Assembly (NCBI RefSeq): GCF_020164535.1
Contig: NZ_JAIQZC010000001.1
Span: 248,001 to 312,000, forward strand
DNA length: 64,000 nucleotides
Source: Psychroflexus montanilacus
Lineage (GTDB): Bacteria; Bacteroidota; Bacteroidia; Flavobacteriales; Flavobacteriaceae
Direction: 5' to 3'
The notes under the pieces are model-generated. The model was not told the DNA's origin, did not search any database, and saw only the letters and a program-made list of their open reading frames with translations. Below are positions 25,023-34,182 of this stretch, piece after piece. The position numbers and the translations under genes are program-made. Each line of letters opens with the position of its first letter. Positions within the stretch are counted from its first letter, which is position 1.

Positions 25023-25887
25023 TTTCAAAAAAGAACGTGATCTGGGCGCTATCATTTCAGATACTTTTAAATTTATTAGAGAAGAATACAAAACTATATT
25101 TAGGCTTTACCTTAAGCATGTCGGTTGGCTTTTGCTTCTTATTGTTGCTGCCAGCACTTATTATCAATATCAATCGCTTAGCATAACAGGAGATTTCTTA
25201 AATACCCAGGATCCAGAAAATTTTTTAATTGATCTTTTCGCAACCACTGGTATTGCTATTCTGTTACTTTCATTAAGTTATATTGCATATACAGCACTCA
25301 GCATTACCACCATCAACAGTATCATCAAAAGTTATGTGAAAAATGAGGGAGAAATTAATGAAGATGAAGTCAGTCAATATATCGGTCAGTATTTTGGCAG
25401 ATCACTAGGAAGTGTCATCGTAGTAGGAATACTTGTTGCAATAGGATTTACTTTATGTATACTCCCTGGTATTTATTTATTTGTTCCGCTTTCGCTCATC
25501 TTCTCTATAATTATATTTCAGGAAAAATCATTCTCAGATGCGTTTACAGAATGCTTCAATCTTATTAAACAAAACTGGTGGATTAGCTTTGCTACTATTT
25601 TGATCATGAGTATACTGATATCCCTCATTGGAGGCTTATTTCAGCTACCAATAGCTATCATGGGAGTCATGGAATCAGTGGTTTCTGTAAGAGAGGGTGC
25701 GGAGACACCAGGGACTGAAGGCCTTGCCAGTAACTGGTTGTACATGATACTTTATGTAATCGCCTCTTTGGCACAATACATTTTAAGTCTTGTGACAGTC
25801 ATCAGCATTGTTTTTATCTATTTCAACTTGAATGAGTATCACAACAAAACAGGAACTTTAGAAAATATAGACCGTATTGGAAGTTAA
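25003..25887 (+). CDS. Integral membrane protein of the MoxR/DUF58 cluster
   Basis: This 294-residue protein has six predicted membrane helices ('WLLLLIVAASTYY', 'TGIAILLLSLSYIAY', 'SVIVVGILVAIGFTLCILPGIYLFVPLSLIFSIIIF', 'ISFATILIMSILISLIGG' and a C-terminal pair). The 'LPGIYLFVPLSLIF' segment resembles the glycerophosphodiesterase-membrane-domain/DUF4013-type family, but no enzyme motif is present. It overlaps the SpoIIM gene by 20 bases and the DUF4129 gene by 11 bases. Its role is not known. It is probably an assembly or stability partner of the cluster. Confidence 0.75.
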   Translation: MENNYINFKKERDLGAIISDTFKFIREEYKTIFRLYLKHVGWLLLLIVAASTYYQYQSLSITGDFLNTQDPENFLIDLFATTGIAILLLSLSYIAYTALSITTINSIIKSYVKNEGEINEDEVSQYIGQYFGRSLGSVIVVGILVAIGFTLCILPGIYLFVPLSLIFSIIIFQEKSFSDAFTECFNLIKQNWWISFATILIMSILISLIGGLFQLPIAIMGVMESVVSVREGAETPGTEGLASNWLYMILYVIASLAQYILSLVTVISIVFIYFNLNEYHNKTGTLENIDRIGS

Positions 25888-26650
25888 ATCACGTCATTTT
25901 AGTTACTCCTTAGCGTTTTTCCTTATTTTAAATTGTATAGGAACTGGCTTTGTGATGGCCGCATCACAGTTTCAATCTGGAGATAGTTTAGTGGGCCGCC
26001 CAGAGATCGTAGAATTTGAAAAGTCCATTATTGAATCCTATCAACAAAATGAAGACTACAATTATTTTAAATACACTAAAGAGGAATCTGCCTGGAGTAA
26101 GTTTCAAAATTGGTTGAACCTACAAATAGATAAATTTATAGACTGGCTTTTATCTGGTGTTTCAGAAGGAAACTTTTGGAATTATCTGGCTTTGATTTTC
26201 AAGATTCTGCTGATTATAGGTTTGGGTGTTCTTATCATTTGGTTGTTCAATAAATATTATGTGGTCACCCAAAAATCGCCGCCAGCAGATGAAAGCGACA
26301 TCAATTTATCTGAAGACGAGCGCCTCATTCAACAAAAAGATTTATCTATTCTGGTCGATGAGGCTGAAGCTGAAGGAAACTACAGATTAGCTTCCAGGTA
26401 TTTGTTTTTGAATATTCTGAAGCACCTAAAAGATCATGATTTCATCGCGTATCAATTTCAAAAAACCAATACAGACTATAAATCTGAAATAAATCAACCA
26501 ACAATTAAATCTGACTTTTCTTACGCTTCCCGATTTTACGAATTCGTCTGGTACGGAGATTTTACGCTGAAAATGGATGATTTCAAAACGGCAAAAACGC
26601 GTTTTGAAAAACTGATAGAAACTATTAAAACTACCAAAGCCAATGGATAA
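25877..26650 (+). CDS. DUF4129 domain membrane protein
   Basis: This 257-residue protein starts with TTG at 25877, overlapping the previous gene by 11 bases; the next in-frame ATG would cut the signal segment. It has a signal-like helix (9-27), an amphipathic segment 'WSKFQNWLNLQIDKFIDWLLSG', one transmembrane helix (about 100-122) and a cytoplasmic DUF4129 domain (about 150-255, 'YRLASRYLFLNILKHLKDHDFIAYQ'). The family is a regular member of MoxR/DUF58 clusters in Bacteroidota and Actinobacteria and has no known activity. It overlaps the next gene by 8 bases. Confidence 0.78.
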   Translation: MEVKSRHFSYSLAFFLILNCIGTGFVMAASQFQSGDSLVGRPEIVEFEKSIIESYQQNEDYNYFKYTKEESAWSKFQNWLNLQIDKFIDWLLSGVSEGNFWNYLALIFKILLIIGLGVLIIWLFNKYYVVTQKSPPADESDINLSEDERLIQQKDLSILVDEAEAEGNYRLASRYLFLNILKHLKDHDFIAYQFQKTNTDYKSEINQPTIKSDFSYASRFYEFVWYGDFTLKMDDFKTAKTRFEKLIETIKTTKANG

Positions 26651-27833
26651 AAAAATGAAAGCTTTGCTTTGGGGAGTTATGGGACTTGTGATCCTGATCA
26701 TTCTGCTAGATGCTACAAAAGTGGAACCTACAGACTGGACTGCAAGTTATGTACATACAGACAAAAGAGCACTTGCAACAGAGGTTTTTTATGAAGGATT
26801 GAAAACGGTAACCTCAGAAATTGAACATATAGACCAGTCGCCTTTTGAGCAATTCCAGGATAGTTTACAAAAATCAGGGACTTATTTCTTTATCAATAGA
26901 TACGTCAGTTTAACCGATGAGGAAAGCAACGAATTATTGAGCTGGGCAGAGAACGGAAATTCAGTTTTCATCGCTTCAGAAGGAATTCCGAAGTTATTAC
27001 TAGATACCTTAGGCTTAGATATCAGCTTTTATGTGAGTAATTCTGAAATTGAATACAACCCTAGTTTCAATTTGAAAGACAAACCCCAAAGACTCTCTGA
27101 GTTTAAAAAATCGAAGAAAGCCTTCGAGTATCTTTATTTTTCTAAAATAGATTCAGCCAGCACCAAAGCTTTAGGTGTAGTCAAAGCTAAAAATGAAGAA
27201 AACGAAACGCATACCAATTACATCCAAGTCAATTGGGGGAAAGGTAAGTTTTTGCTGCACCTTGCTCCACAAGTCTACACCAATTATTTTATGGTAGATG
27301 AAGATAATGCTGATTATACCTCACGAACACTCGGCTATTTAAACCTTAGTCAGCCTTTATTTTGGGATAATTATTACAAGTCTGGGAAAGAAAGGATTTC
27401 CAATCCATTGTATTATTTATTATCCAATCCCTATTTGAAATCGGCATATTACCTCATTATTATTACGTCGCTTTTATATGTGCTCTTTGGTGGAAAACGA
27501 AAACAACGTCCAATTCCTATCATCCCTCCCGTTCAAAACCGCTCCTATGAGTTTGCACAGACCATCGCTGGAATGTATTTGGACAAAAAGGATCACAAAG
27601 CCATTGCACAAAAGCAAATCACAAGCTATTTGGAACAAATAAGATCCACTTATAATTTATCCACCAGTGAAATCAATACTTCATTTTTAAAAGATTTGGC
27701 CTCCAAAACCAATCAGGAATATGAAGACTTGAAGGCATTATTTCAGTATATTGAACGCATCAATACCTCTGAAGTGGTGAGTGAAGACGAATTAAAAACT
27801 TTAGATAAAAAAATGACAACTTTCAACAGCTAG
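26643..27833 (+). CDS. DUF4350 domain membrane protein
   Basis: This 396-residue protein has an N-terminal membrane helix (about 6-24). A periplasmic DUF4350 domain (about 30-245) carries 'RALATEVFYEGLKTV', 'YFFINRYVSLTDEESNELLSWAENGNSVFIASEG' and 'GKFLLHLAPQVYTNYF'. A second helix ('YLIIITSLLYVLFGG', near 275) leads to a cytoplasmic helical tail. The DUF4350 region resembles a GldG-like periplasmic fold. It overlaps the DUF4129 gene by 8 bases and precedes the MoxR gene by 3 bases. The biochemical role is unknown. Confidence 0.8.
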   Translation: MDKKMKALLWGVMGLVILIILLDATKVEPTDWTASYVHTDKRALATEVFYEGLKTVTSEIEHIDQSPFEQFQDSLQKSGTYFFINRYVSLTDEESNELLSWAENGNSVFIASEGIPKLLLDTLGLDISFYVSNSEIEYNPSFNLKDKPQRLSEFKKSKKAFEYLYFSKIDSASTKALGVVKAKNEENETHTNYIQVNWGKGKFLLHLAPQVYTNYFMVDEDNADYTSRTLGYLNLSQPLFWDNYYKSGKERISNPLYYLLSNPYLKSAYYLIIITSLLYVLFGGKRKQRPIPIIPPVQNRSYEFAQTIAGMYLDKKDHKAIAQKQITSYLEQIRSTYNLSTSEINTSFLKDLASKTNQEYEDLKALFQYIERINTSEVVSEDELKTLDKKMTTFNS

Positions 27834-27836
27834 ATT

Positions 27837-28823
27837 ATGCAAGACGAAAATTCACTAGAATTCAACAATAGAATCCCTTTAGAAGAGCTAAAATCTTCCG
27901 TAGAGGCCATCAGCAAAGAATTGGCAAAAGTAATCGTAGGCCAGGATGAGTTTGTAAAACTACTTATCGTTGGTTTATTAACCGATGGTCACGTGCTCAT
28001 TGAAGGCGTTCCGGGAATTGCTAAAACCATTACTTCAAAACTGTTTGCTAAATCCATTAATACTGAATTTAATAGAATTCAATTCACACCCGATCTCATG
28101 CCGAGCGATGTCTTGGGTACCTCTATTTTAAAAGCAGATCAATCTGATTTTGAATTTAAAAAAGGACCTATCTTTTCAAATATTGTATTGATCGATGAAA
28201 TCAACCGCGCGCCTGCCAAAACTCAGGCAGCTTTGTTTGAAGTCATGGAAGAACAACAAATCACCATGGATGGAAGGGAATATAAAATGCCTCCACCATT
28301 CATGGTCATTGCCACGCAAAATCCAATCGAACAAGAAGGCACTTATGCTTTACCAGAAGCCCAGCTAGACCGTTTTTTATTCAAGTTAAAAATTGATTAC
28401 CCCAATCTTGAAGAGGAAGTTCAAATTTTAAAACTTCAGCATCAGCGTAAAGCTGGTTTGCCTTTAGAACAAATTGAAACTGTTATGAATGTGGAGACTT
28501 TACTGAAGTTTAGAGATCAGATTCATGATATCGTGGTGGAAGACAAAATCTTTGACTACATCGCTGAGGTTGTATTACAGACACGAAAACACCCTCATCT
28601 ACTGCTTGGGGGTTCTCCCAGAGCTTCCTTATCGATTTTGAAAGTCGCCAAAGCTTTTGCAGCCATCCAGGGAAGAGATTTTGTGACTCCAGAAGATGTC
28701 AAGTTGAGTTTAAAACCTATTTTGAACCACAGAATCATTCTGTCACCAGAAAAAGAGATGGAAGGCACAACGCCTGAACAAGTCATTGATCTTATTCAGA
28801 AATCTGTAGAAATCCCAAGGTAG
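27837..28823 (+). CDS. MoxR family AAA+ ATPase
   Basis: This 328-residue ATPase has Walker A GVPGIAKT (57-64), Walker B VLIDEINRAP (Asp120, Glu121), a sensor-1 'IATQNPIEQEGTYALPEAQLDRFLFKL' block and a C-terminal 'GGSPRASLSILKVAKAFA' sensor-2 region. MoxR proteins act as chaperone-like ATPases that mature metal enzymes or other partners together with a DUF58/vWA protein. Its target here is not visible. Its stop overlaps the GTG of the DUF58 gene by one base (TAGTG), so the two products are coupled. Confidence 0.95.
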   Translation: MQDENSLEFNNRIPLEELKSSVEAISKELAKVIVGQDEFVKLLIVGLLTDGHVLIEGVPGIAKTITSKLFAKSINTEFNRIQFTPDLMPSDVLGTSILKADQSDFEFKKGPIFSNIVLIDEINRAPAKTQAALFEVMEEQQITMDGREYKMPPPFMVIATQNPIEQEGTYALPEAQLDRFLFKLKIDYPNLEEEVQILKLQHQRKAGLPLEQIETVMNVETLLKFRDQIHDIVVEDKIFDYIAEVVLQTRKHPHLLLGGSPRASLSILKVAKAFAAIQGRDFVTPEDVKLSLKPILNHRIILSPEKEMEGTTPEQVIDLIQKSVEIPR

Positions 28824-30154
28824 TGCGTCAATTTTTAGCTTCTCTTTATTTCGGCAAACTGGTGTATACGATTTTGTATGCTTTATCGGGGCTTTATTTG
28901 CTTTCCTTTTGGTTTGAAAGTCTGTTTGTTATCAGTACTGGCTTACTTATCATATTTATCGGCATTTTATTGATAGAGATGTTCAGGCTATTTAATGGAA
29001 AAAAATTCATGGCGGAAAGAATCTTAACAGAAAAGTTTTCCAATAGCGACGCCAATACTGTTGAACTTCATTTCGACAATAATTACGCCTTCCCCATTTA
29101 TCTTGAAATCATTGATGAAATCCCGGAACAATTTCAAAAGAGAGATTTTTTAAAAGTTCTATTGATAGAAGCCAAATCCAATCGCGATTACAATTACATC
29201 CTAACACCCTTAAAACGAGGAGTTTACAAATTTGGATACCTCAATTGTTACATCAGTACCAAATCTAAATTAGTCAAGCGGCGTTACAGATTCGAAAATG
29301 AAGCTGAGGTAAAAGTCTATCCATCATTCATTCAAATGCGTGCTTTAGATTTTCTATCCATCGACCAAAAAATGAGTCAGTATGGTATGAAAAAAATAAG
29401 AAAGATTGGGCATACCATGGAATTTGAGCAAATCAAAAATTATGTGATTGGTGATGACATCCGTACCATCAACTGGAAGGCAACTGCCAAGCACAACAGC
29501 CTGATGGTCAATCAGTATCAGGATGAAAAGTCTCAGCCTATCTATAACATCATCGACGTAGGTCGAGTCATGAAAATGCCTTTTGAAGGACTTTCACTTT
29601 TGGATTATTCGATCAACTCTTCTTTAGCGTTCAGCAATATAGCTTTAAAGAAAAAAGATAAAGTAGGCATGCTCACCTTTGCAGATTCCATCGAGAATTT
29701 TGTGCCTGCCAATTCAAAGAAAACACACTTGAATACCTTGCTGGAAACTTTATATGGCATCAGCACTAATTTTCTGGTGTCAGATTTTAATCGACTTTAC
29801 GCACATAGCAAAAGGAAAATCACTCAACGAAGTTTGTTGATGCTATACACCAATTTTGAACACATTACCAGTTTAAAAAGGCAACTCCCCTATCTTCGAG
29901 CTCTTGCTAAATCTCATCTTTTGGTAGTTATTTTCTTTGAAAATACAGAACTGGATGAAATTGCCACAAGGTCAACCACAAAACTGACCGAAATTTATGA
30001 AAAAACCATTGCTCAGGAATTTATCTACAACAAACAACTGATGGTGAAAGAACTGGAAAGAAATGGAATACAGACTGTTCTAACCAAACCCAAGGATTTA
30101 TCGGTCAACACCATCAATAAATATTTAGAAATCAAAGCCAGAGGACTTATATGA
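28823..30154 (+). CDS. DUF58 domain protein (vWA-like, MoxR partner)
   Basis: This 443-residue protein starts at GTG 28823. Two hydrophobic segments lie in residues 1-55, followed by an extended beta domain. The DUF58 core 'GDDIRTINWKATAKHNSLMVNQYQDEKSQPIYNIIDVGRVM' is near 205-250 and a vWA-like half follows ('LLDYSINSSLAFSNIALKKKDKVGMLTFAD'). DUF58 proteins usually pair with MoxR ATPases. The metal-ion-dependent adhesion site (Asp-x-Ser-x-Ser) reads 'DVGRVM', so metal binding is probably lost. It overlaps rdgB by 4 bases (ATGA). Confidence 0.88.
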   Translation: MRQFLASLYFGKLVYTILYALSGLYLLSFWFESLFVISTGLLIIFIGILLIEMFRLFNGKKFMAERILTEKFSNSDANTVELHFDNNYAFPIYLEIIDEIPEQFQKRDFLKVLLIEAKSNRDYNYILTPLKRGVYKFGYLNCYISTKSKLVKRRYRFENEAEVKVYPSFIQMRALDFLSIDQKMSQYGMKKIRKIGHTMEFEQIKNYVIGDDIRTINWKATAKHNSLMVNQYQDEKSQPIYNIIDVGRVMKMPFEGLSLLDYSINSSLAFSNIALKKKDKVGMLTFADSIENFVPANSKKTHLNTLLETLYGISTNFLVSDFNRLYAHSKRKITQRSLLMLYTNFEHITSLKRQLPYLRALAKSHLLVVIFFENTELDEIATRSTTKLTEIYEKTIAQEFIYNKQLMVKELERNGIQTVLTKPKDLSVNTINKYLEIKARGLI

Positions 30155-30723
30155 CACTCATTTTTGCAACGCATAACCCCAATAAAGTCAAGGAAATTCA
30201 AGGATTGGTACCAAATCATATTCAGATTAAATCTTTATCGGATATGAATTATCATGAGGAGATCATAGAAGATGGAGATACTATTGAAGCCAATGCTAGA
30301 ATAAAAGCCGAAGCTGTCTCAAAGTTATTTAATCTTCCTTGTTTTGCAGACGACACGGGTCTGGAAGTGAAAGTTTTAGACGGAAAGCCTGGCGTCAAAT
30401 CAGCACGATATGCTGGTGAGCAAAAAAGCGACGAAGCCAACAAATTAAAGTTATTGAAAGAACTGGAAAACAAAGAAGACAGGTCGGCACAATTTAAAAC
30501 TGTTATTGTCTTTAAAGATGGAGCTCAAGACCGAGAATTTACTGGTATTTGCAAGGGTGAAATCACTCAAGTACCTGCTGGAAATGCTGGTTTTGGCTAT
30601 GATCCGATTTTCAAACCCAGCGGTTATTCAAAAACTTTTGCAGAAATGCCTGCATCAGAAAAAAACAAAATTAGTCATCGGGGGTTAGCCTTCCAAAAGC
30701 TCATAGAATTCCTAAAAGCTTAA
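30151..30723 (+). CDS. rdgB: Non-canonical purine NTP pyrophosphatase (RdgB/HAM1)
   Basis: This 190-residue enzyme removes ITP, dITP and XTP from the nucleotide pool. Family motifs are 'FATHNPNKVKEI' at the N-terminus, 'CFADDTGLEV' (the catalytic Asp pair) at about 66-75, 'GKPGVKSARYAGE', 'GFGYDPIFKPSGYSKTFAEMP' and a final 'SHRGLAFQKL'. It overlaps the DUF58 gene by 4 bases and so is the last gene of the MoxR operon, though its function is unrelated. The deaD-type helicase promoter lies about 40 bases downstream. Confidence 0.95.
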   Translation: MTLIFATHNPNKVKEIQGLVPNHIQIKSLSDMNYHEEIIEDGDTIEANARIKAEAVSKLFNLPCFADDTGLEVKVLDGKPGVKSARYAGEQKSDEANKLKLLKELENKEDRSAQFKTVIVFKDGAQDREFTGICKGEITQVPAGNAGFGYDPIFKPSGYSKTFAEMPASEKNKISHRGLAFQKLIEFLKA

Positions 30724-30763
30724 AATAAAAACAAATACAACTCATAAGCAGTTTAGGAATACG

Positions 30764-30771
30764 TACCTTTG
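30764..30771 (+). promoter_or_regulatory. -7 promoter box (TACCTTTG) of the DEAD-box helicase gene
   Basis: An exact TAnnTTTG match lies 20 nt before the ATG at 30792, in the 68-base gap after rdgB. No -33 TTG at standard spacing is visible. Confidence 0.5.
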
Positions 30772-30791
30772 CACCTATTTTTAAATTACTT

Positions 30792-32552
30792 ATGACTACA
30801 TTTGAATCATTAGGCTTAAGCCCTGAAATCTTGAGAGCGATCCAAGATTTAGGATTTGAGTCCCCGAGTGAGGTACAGGCACAGACGATTCCTGTCTTAC
30901 TCGAAGAGCCTACCGATATGGTAGCGCTAGCCCAAACAGGTACAGGAAAAACCGCAGCATTTGGTTTTCCATTAATTCAGAACATCGACCTTAATTCCAA
31001 AAAAACACAAGGTTTAATTCTTTCTCCAACGCGTGAGTTGTGTATGCAAATCACCAACGAGTTGAAGCAGTATGCGAAATACTACCAAAATCTCAACACA
31101 GTTGCAGTTTATGGTGGAGCTAGTATTACAGACCAGGCCAAGCAGATAAAGAGAGGCGCACAAATTATTGTGGCTACTCCTGGACGTATGAAAGATATGA
31201 TCCAGAGAAACATTATCGATATTTCCAACATCAACATTTGTATTCTTGACGAAGCCGATGAGATGTTGAATATGGGTTTCTTTGAAGATATTAAAGAGAT
31301 TTTATCGCATTCTTCAGACCAAAAAAACACATGGTTATTTAGTGCAACGATGCCAAAAGAGGTATCGATGATCGCTAAAAAATTCATGAAAACCCCTAAA
31401 GAAATTACAGTTGGCCAGAAAAATATTTCGACCAAATCTGTAAGTCACGAATACTTCATCGTAGGTGGTCGTGATCGCTACAGTGCGGTAAAACGTGTAG
31501 TAGATGCAAATCCAGATATTTATGCAGTGATCTTTTGTAGGACCAAAAGAGATACTCAAAAAGTAGCTGAAAAATTAATTGAAGACGGCTATAGCGCTTC
31601 TGCCCTTCACGGAGATTTGAGCCAGGCTCAAAGAGACATGGTGATGAATAGTTTCAGAAAGAAACAAATCCAAATGCTTGTCGCAACCGATGTGGCTGCC
31701 CGTGGTATTGATGTAGATGACATCACACACGTGATCAATTACCAACTCCCAGACGAAATCGAAACCTACACTCACCGTAGTGGTAGAACAGGTCGTGCTG
31801 GAAAAGAAGGTAAATCTTTAGTGATTGTGACTAAAAGTGAGGTAAGAAAGATTCGCCAGGTAGAAAAAATCATTGGTCAAAAATTTACTCAGGAAGAATT
31901 ACCTTCTGGTGAAGAAATTTGCAAACGCCAGTTATTTCATTTAGCTGATGAAATTAAAAACACGGAAATCAATCATGAGATAGATTCTTTTATTCCAGAT
32001 TTGGAAGCCCAATTTGAAGATTTGAGTAAAGAAGATATTATCAAGAAATTTTTCTCTGTCGAATTTACAAGATTCCATAATTACTATAAAAACGCTCCAA
32101 AAATTGTACAGCATTCTGCAGACGAAGCTTATTCGTCTGGTAAGGATTATGGTGATGAAACCCGTTTCTTTATCAATATTGGGGAGAAAGATGGCTTCAA
32201 CTGGATGTCTATGAAAGACTTCTTGAAAGAGCAATTGAATCTAGACCGTGATGGTGTGGCTAAAGTGGATGTGAAAAATACATTCTCTTTCTTTAATGTA
32301 GCTACAGATGATGTAGAAAAAGTACAAAGCACATTTGATACTTTTATGCTGAAAGGCAGACATGTGAATGTTGAAATCACAAAAGATCAGAAAAGTGGTG
32401 GCGGAAGAAAAGGTGGTGGCGGAGGTCGCGACCGTGGAGATCGCAAGCCTAGAAAACGTTTTGATAAAAACAAGTCTTCAGATTTTAAAGGAAAAAAATC
32501 AGGTGGTTCTAGCGTGAAAAGTTCTTTTGAAAGAAGAAGAAAAAAGAGCTAA
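30792..32552 (+). CDS. DEAD-box ATP-dependent RNA helicase
   Basis: This 586-residue helicase has the Q motif 'FESPSEVQAQTIP', motif I AQTGTGKT (47-54), motif II DEAD (153-156), motif III SAT (184-186), motif V 'ATDVAARGID' and motif VI 'HRSGRTGRAG'. A 120-residue linker follows. The next domain (about 460-540, 'FFINIGEKDGFNWMSMKDFLKEQLNL') resembles the DbpA/CsdA-type RNA-binding domain. A Gly/Arg/Lys-rich tail ends the protein. It probably remodels rRNA or mRNA, perhaps at low temperature. A hairpin at 32569-32605 follows the stop. Confidence 0.95.
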   Translation: MTTFESLGLSPEILRAIQDLGFESPSEVQAQTIPVLLEEPTDMVALAQTGTGKTAAFGFPLIQNIDLNSKKTQGLILSPTRELCMQITNELKQYAKYYQNLNTVAVYGGASITDQAKQIKRGAQIIVATPGRMKDMIQRNIIDISNINICILDEADEMLNMGFFEDIKEILSHSSDQKNTWLFSATMPKEVSMIAKKFMKTPKEITVGQKNISTKSVSHEYFIVGGRDRYSAVKRVVDANPDIYAVIFCRTKRDTQKVAEKLIEDGYSASALHGDLSQAQRDMVMNSFRKKQIQMLVATDVAARGIDVDDITHVINYQLPDEIETYTHRSGRTGRAGKEGKSLVIVTKSEVRKIRQVEKIIGQKFTQEELPSGEEICKRQLFHLADEIKNTEINHEIDSFIPDLEAQFEDLSKEDIIKKFFSVEFTRFHNYYKNAPKIVQHSADEAYSSGKDYGDETRFFINIGEKDGFNWMSMKDFLKEQLNLDRDGVAKVDVKNTFSFFNVATDDVEKVQSTFDTFMLKGRHVNVEITKDQKSGGGRKGGGGGRDRGDRKPRKRFDKNKSSDFKGKKSGGSSVKSSFERRRKKS

Positions 32553-32568
32553 ACTAAGTCTTAAAAAA

Positions 32569-32605
32569 AGTCATTTCGATGCTAAAGTATTGTATCGAAA
32601 TGACT
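32569..32605 (+). terminator. Terminator of the DEAD-box helicase gene
   Basis: Perfect 12-bp arms (AGTCATTTCGAT / ATCGAAATGACT) enclose a 13-nt loop, followed by ACTTTTAAC. It lies 16 bases after the stop codon at 32552. The next gene starts 11 bases beyond it. Confidence 0.7.
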
Positions 32606-32616
32606 ACTTTTAACAT

Positions 32617-33387
32617 ATGAGTTTTAAACATATATCAGCCTTTTTATTAGTTTTTTTGACGTCGATGCTAAGTTGGGGTCAGGACTCTGGGTTAGAGACC
32701 ATTTCTGGTGTTGTTATCAATGCCTCTAATGATAAGCCCCTGGAGAATGTGAATATTGTCAATATCAATACAGTAAAAGGATCTACTACTAACAAAGATG
32801 GCGAATTTCAAGTTAAAGCAAACATCAATGATACATTGTATTTGTCCTATCTTGGATTTCGGTCTATACAGGTGAAAATCACAGAAGACTGGGTAAAGTT
32901 TGGTGACGTCAAAGTTAAAATGACTGAATCGGCTATTGCTCTAGAAGAAGTTAAATTACAAGAAATTCAACTAACTGGATATCTAGAAATTGACGCAAAA
33001 AATATTCCTATTTATGATAACTATAGATATAGTATTTCTGGTTTAGATTACGCTTACGAAGGTGGTAATTATCAGAGAAGTGCAATTTCTAAAGTTTTAC
33101 AATCCATTTCCAATCCAGCGGATTTACTCTACAAGACCTTCAGTAAAAAGGATCAACAAATGCGTCGCTTACGGAAGATGAAGATGAACGAAAGCATCAA
33201 AGAAATCCTACAAGACAAATACGACAGAGAGACACTTTCAGCTGTTTTACAGATTAGTAAAGACGATATAGATGAAGTTTTGGACAGATGTAATTATTCC
33301 CGTGATTTTGTAACTACAGCTAACGACCTACAGGTTCTGGATGCCATAAGTAGCTGTTACGAAGAATACAGAGCCATAAATAGATAA
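32617..33387 (+). CDS. Carboxypeptidase-like regulatory domain protein
   Basis: This 256-residue protein has a signal peptide (1-20, ending SWG). A carboxypeptidase-D-like beta-sandwich domain (about 28-110) carries 'ISGVVINASNDKPLENVNIVNINTVKGSTTNKDGEFQV', the same module that precedes many TonB-dependent receptors. The C-terminal half (about 120-256) is helical and charged, with no receptor barrel. Periplasmic or outer-membrane location is inferred; the function is unknown. It is only 5 bases ahead of the sirtuin gene, so the two may share a transcript. Confidence 0.78.
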   Translation: MSFKHISAFLLVFLTSMLSWGQDSGLETISGVVINASNDKPLENVNIVNINTVKGSTTNKDGEFQVKANINDTLYLSYLGFRSIQVKITEDWVKFGDVKVKMTESAIALEEVKLQEIQLTGYLEIDAKNIPIYDNYRYSISGLDYAYEGGNYQRSAISKVLQSISNPADLLYKTFSKKDQQMRRLRKMKMNESIKEILQDKYDRETLSAVLQISKDDIDEVLDRCNYSRDFVTTANDLQVLDAISSCYEEYRAINR

Positions 33388-33392
33388 GCGTT

Positions 33393-34070
33393 TTGAAACA
33401 CATCAGCATACTTACTGGAGCAGGCATAAGCGCAGAAAGTGGTGTTAAAACCTTTAGAGACCATGATGGGCTCTGGGAAGGTCACGATGTGATGCAAGTC
33501 GCAACTCCGCAGGGATTTGAACAAAATCCAAAATTAGTCCTTGACTTTTACAACCAAAGGCGAAAACAATTAAAAACAGTTTCTCCAAATCATGCTCACA
33601 AGCGTTTAGTGGATCTCGAAATGCAATTTGAAGTAGACATTATTACTCAAAATGTAGACGATTTGCATGAACGTGCTGGCAGCTCTAAGGTAACTCACCT
33701 TCACGGCGAACTGATGAAAGCCAGAAGTGTTCACGATGAATCTTTAATCTATGACTGGACTGAAGACTTAAAACTTGGAGATGTCAATGAAAAAGATCAT
33801 CAACTAAGACCCCATGTGGTCTGGTTTGGCGAAGCAGTTCCTATGATGGACAAAGCAATTCAAATCCTTCAGCAAACCGATATTATTATCATTGTTGGGA
33901 CTTCTATGCAAGTCTATCCTGCGGCAGGACTTATCGATTTTGCTCCAGAGAATACTCCTATTTATTTTATCGATCCAAGTCCAAGTATTCAATCCTCTCA
34001 GCACATTCACATTTATGCTGAAAATGCTACAACTGGTGTTGAAAAAGTAGTCGATGAACTTCTTGACTAA
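33393..34070 (+). CDS. cobB: NAD-dependent protein deacylase (class III sirtuin) without a zinc ribbon
   Basis: This 225-residue sirtuin starts with TTG at 33393; no upstream ATG is available, and the TTG gives the normal 'ILTGAGISAESG' NAD-binding start (7-17). 'TQNVDDLHERAG' (85-96) and catalytic His104 in THLHGE are present. Tyr53 and Arg56 (FYNQRR) are the pair that favours succinyl- and malonyl-lysine in SIRT5/CobB enzymes. Residues 110-140, where four zinc-binding cysteines normally sit, contain no Cys. It likely removes acyl groups from lysine in the cytosol; the desuccinylase preference is inferred. Confidence 0.9.
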   Translation: MKHISILTGAGISAESGVKTFRDHDGLWEGHDVMQVATPQGFEQNPKLVLDFYNQRRKQLKTVSPNHAHKRLVDLEMQFEVDIITQNVDDLHERAGSSKVTHLHGELMKARSVHDESLIYDWTEDLKLGDVNEKDHQLRPHVVWFGEAVPMMDKAIQILQQTDIIIIVGTSMQVYPAAGLIDFAPENTPIYFIDPSPSIQSSQHIHIYAENATTGVEKVVDELLD

Positions 34071-34151
34071 AGAAGAGTCTAAAGCATATTCAAAAGTAAG
34101 TTTTCCTTAAAAAGTAAATCTGTATAGCTTAAGAATATGGTCATGAAAGCT

Positions 34152-34159
34152 TATATTTG
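34152..34159 (+). promoter_or_regulatory. -7 promoter box (TATATTTG) of purB
   Basis: An exact TAnnTTTG match lies 23 nt before the ATG at 34183, in the 112-base gap after the sirtuin gene. No standard -33 TTG is seen. Confidence 0.5.
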
Positions 34160-34182
34160 CTGGCAAAATTAAATTTGAATTC

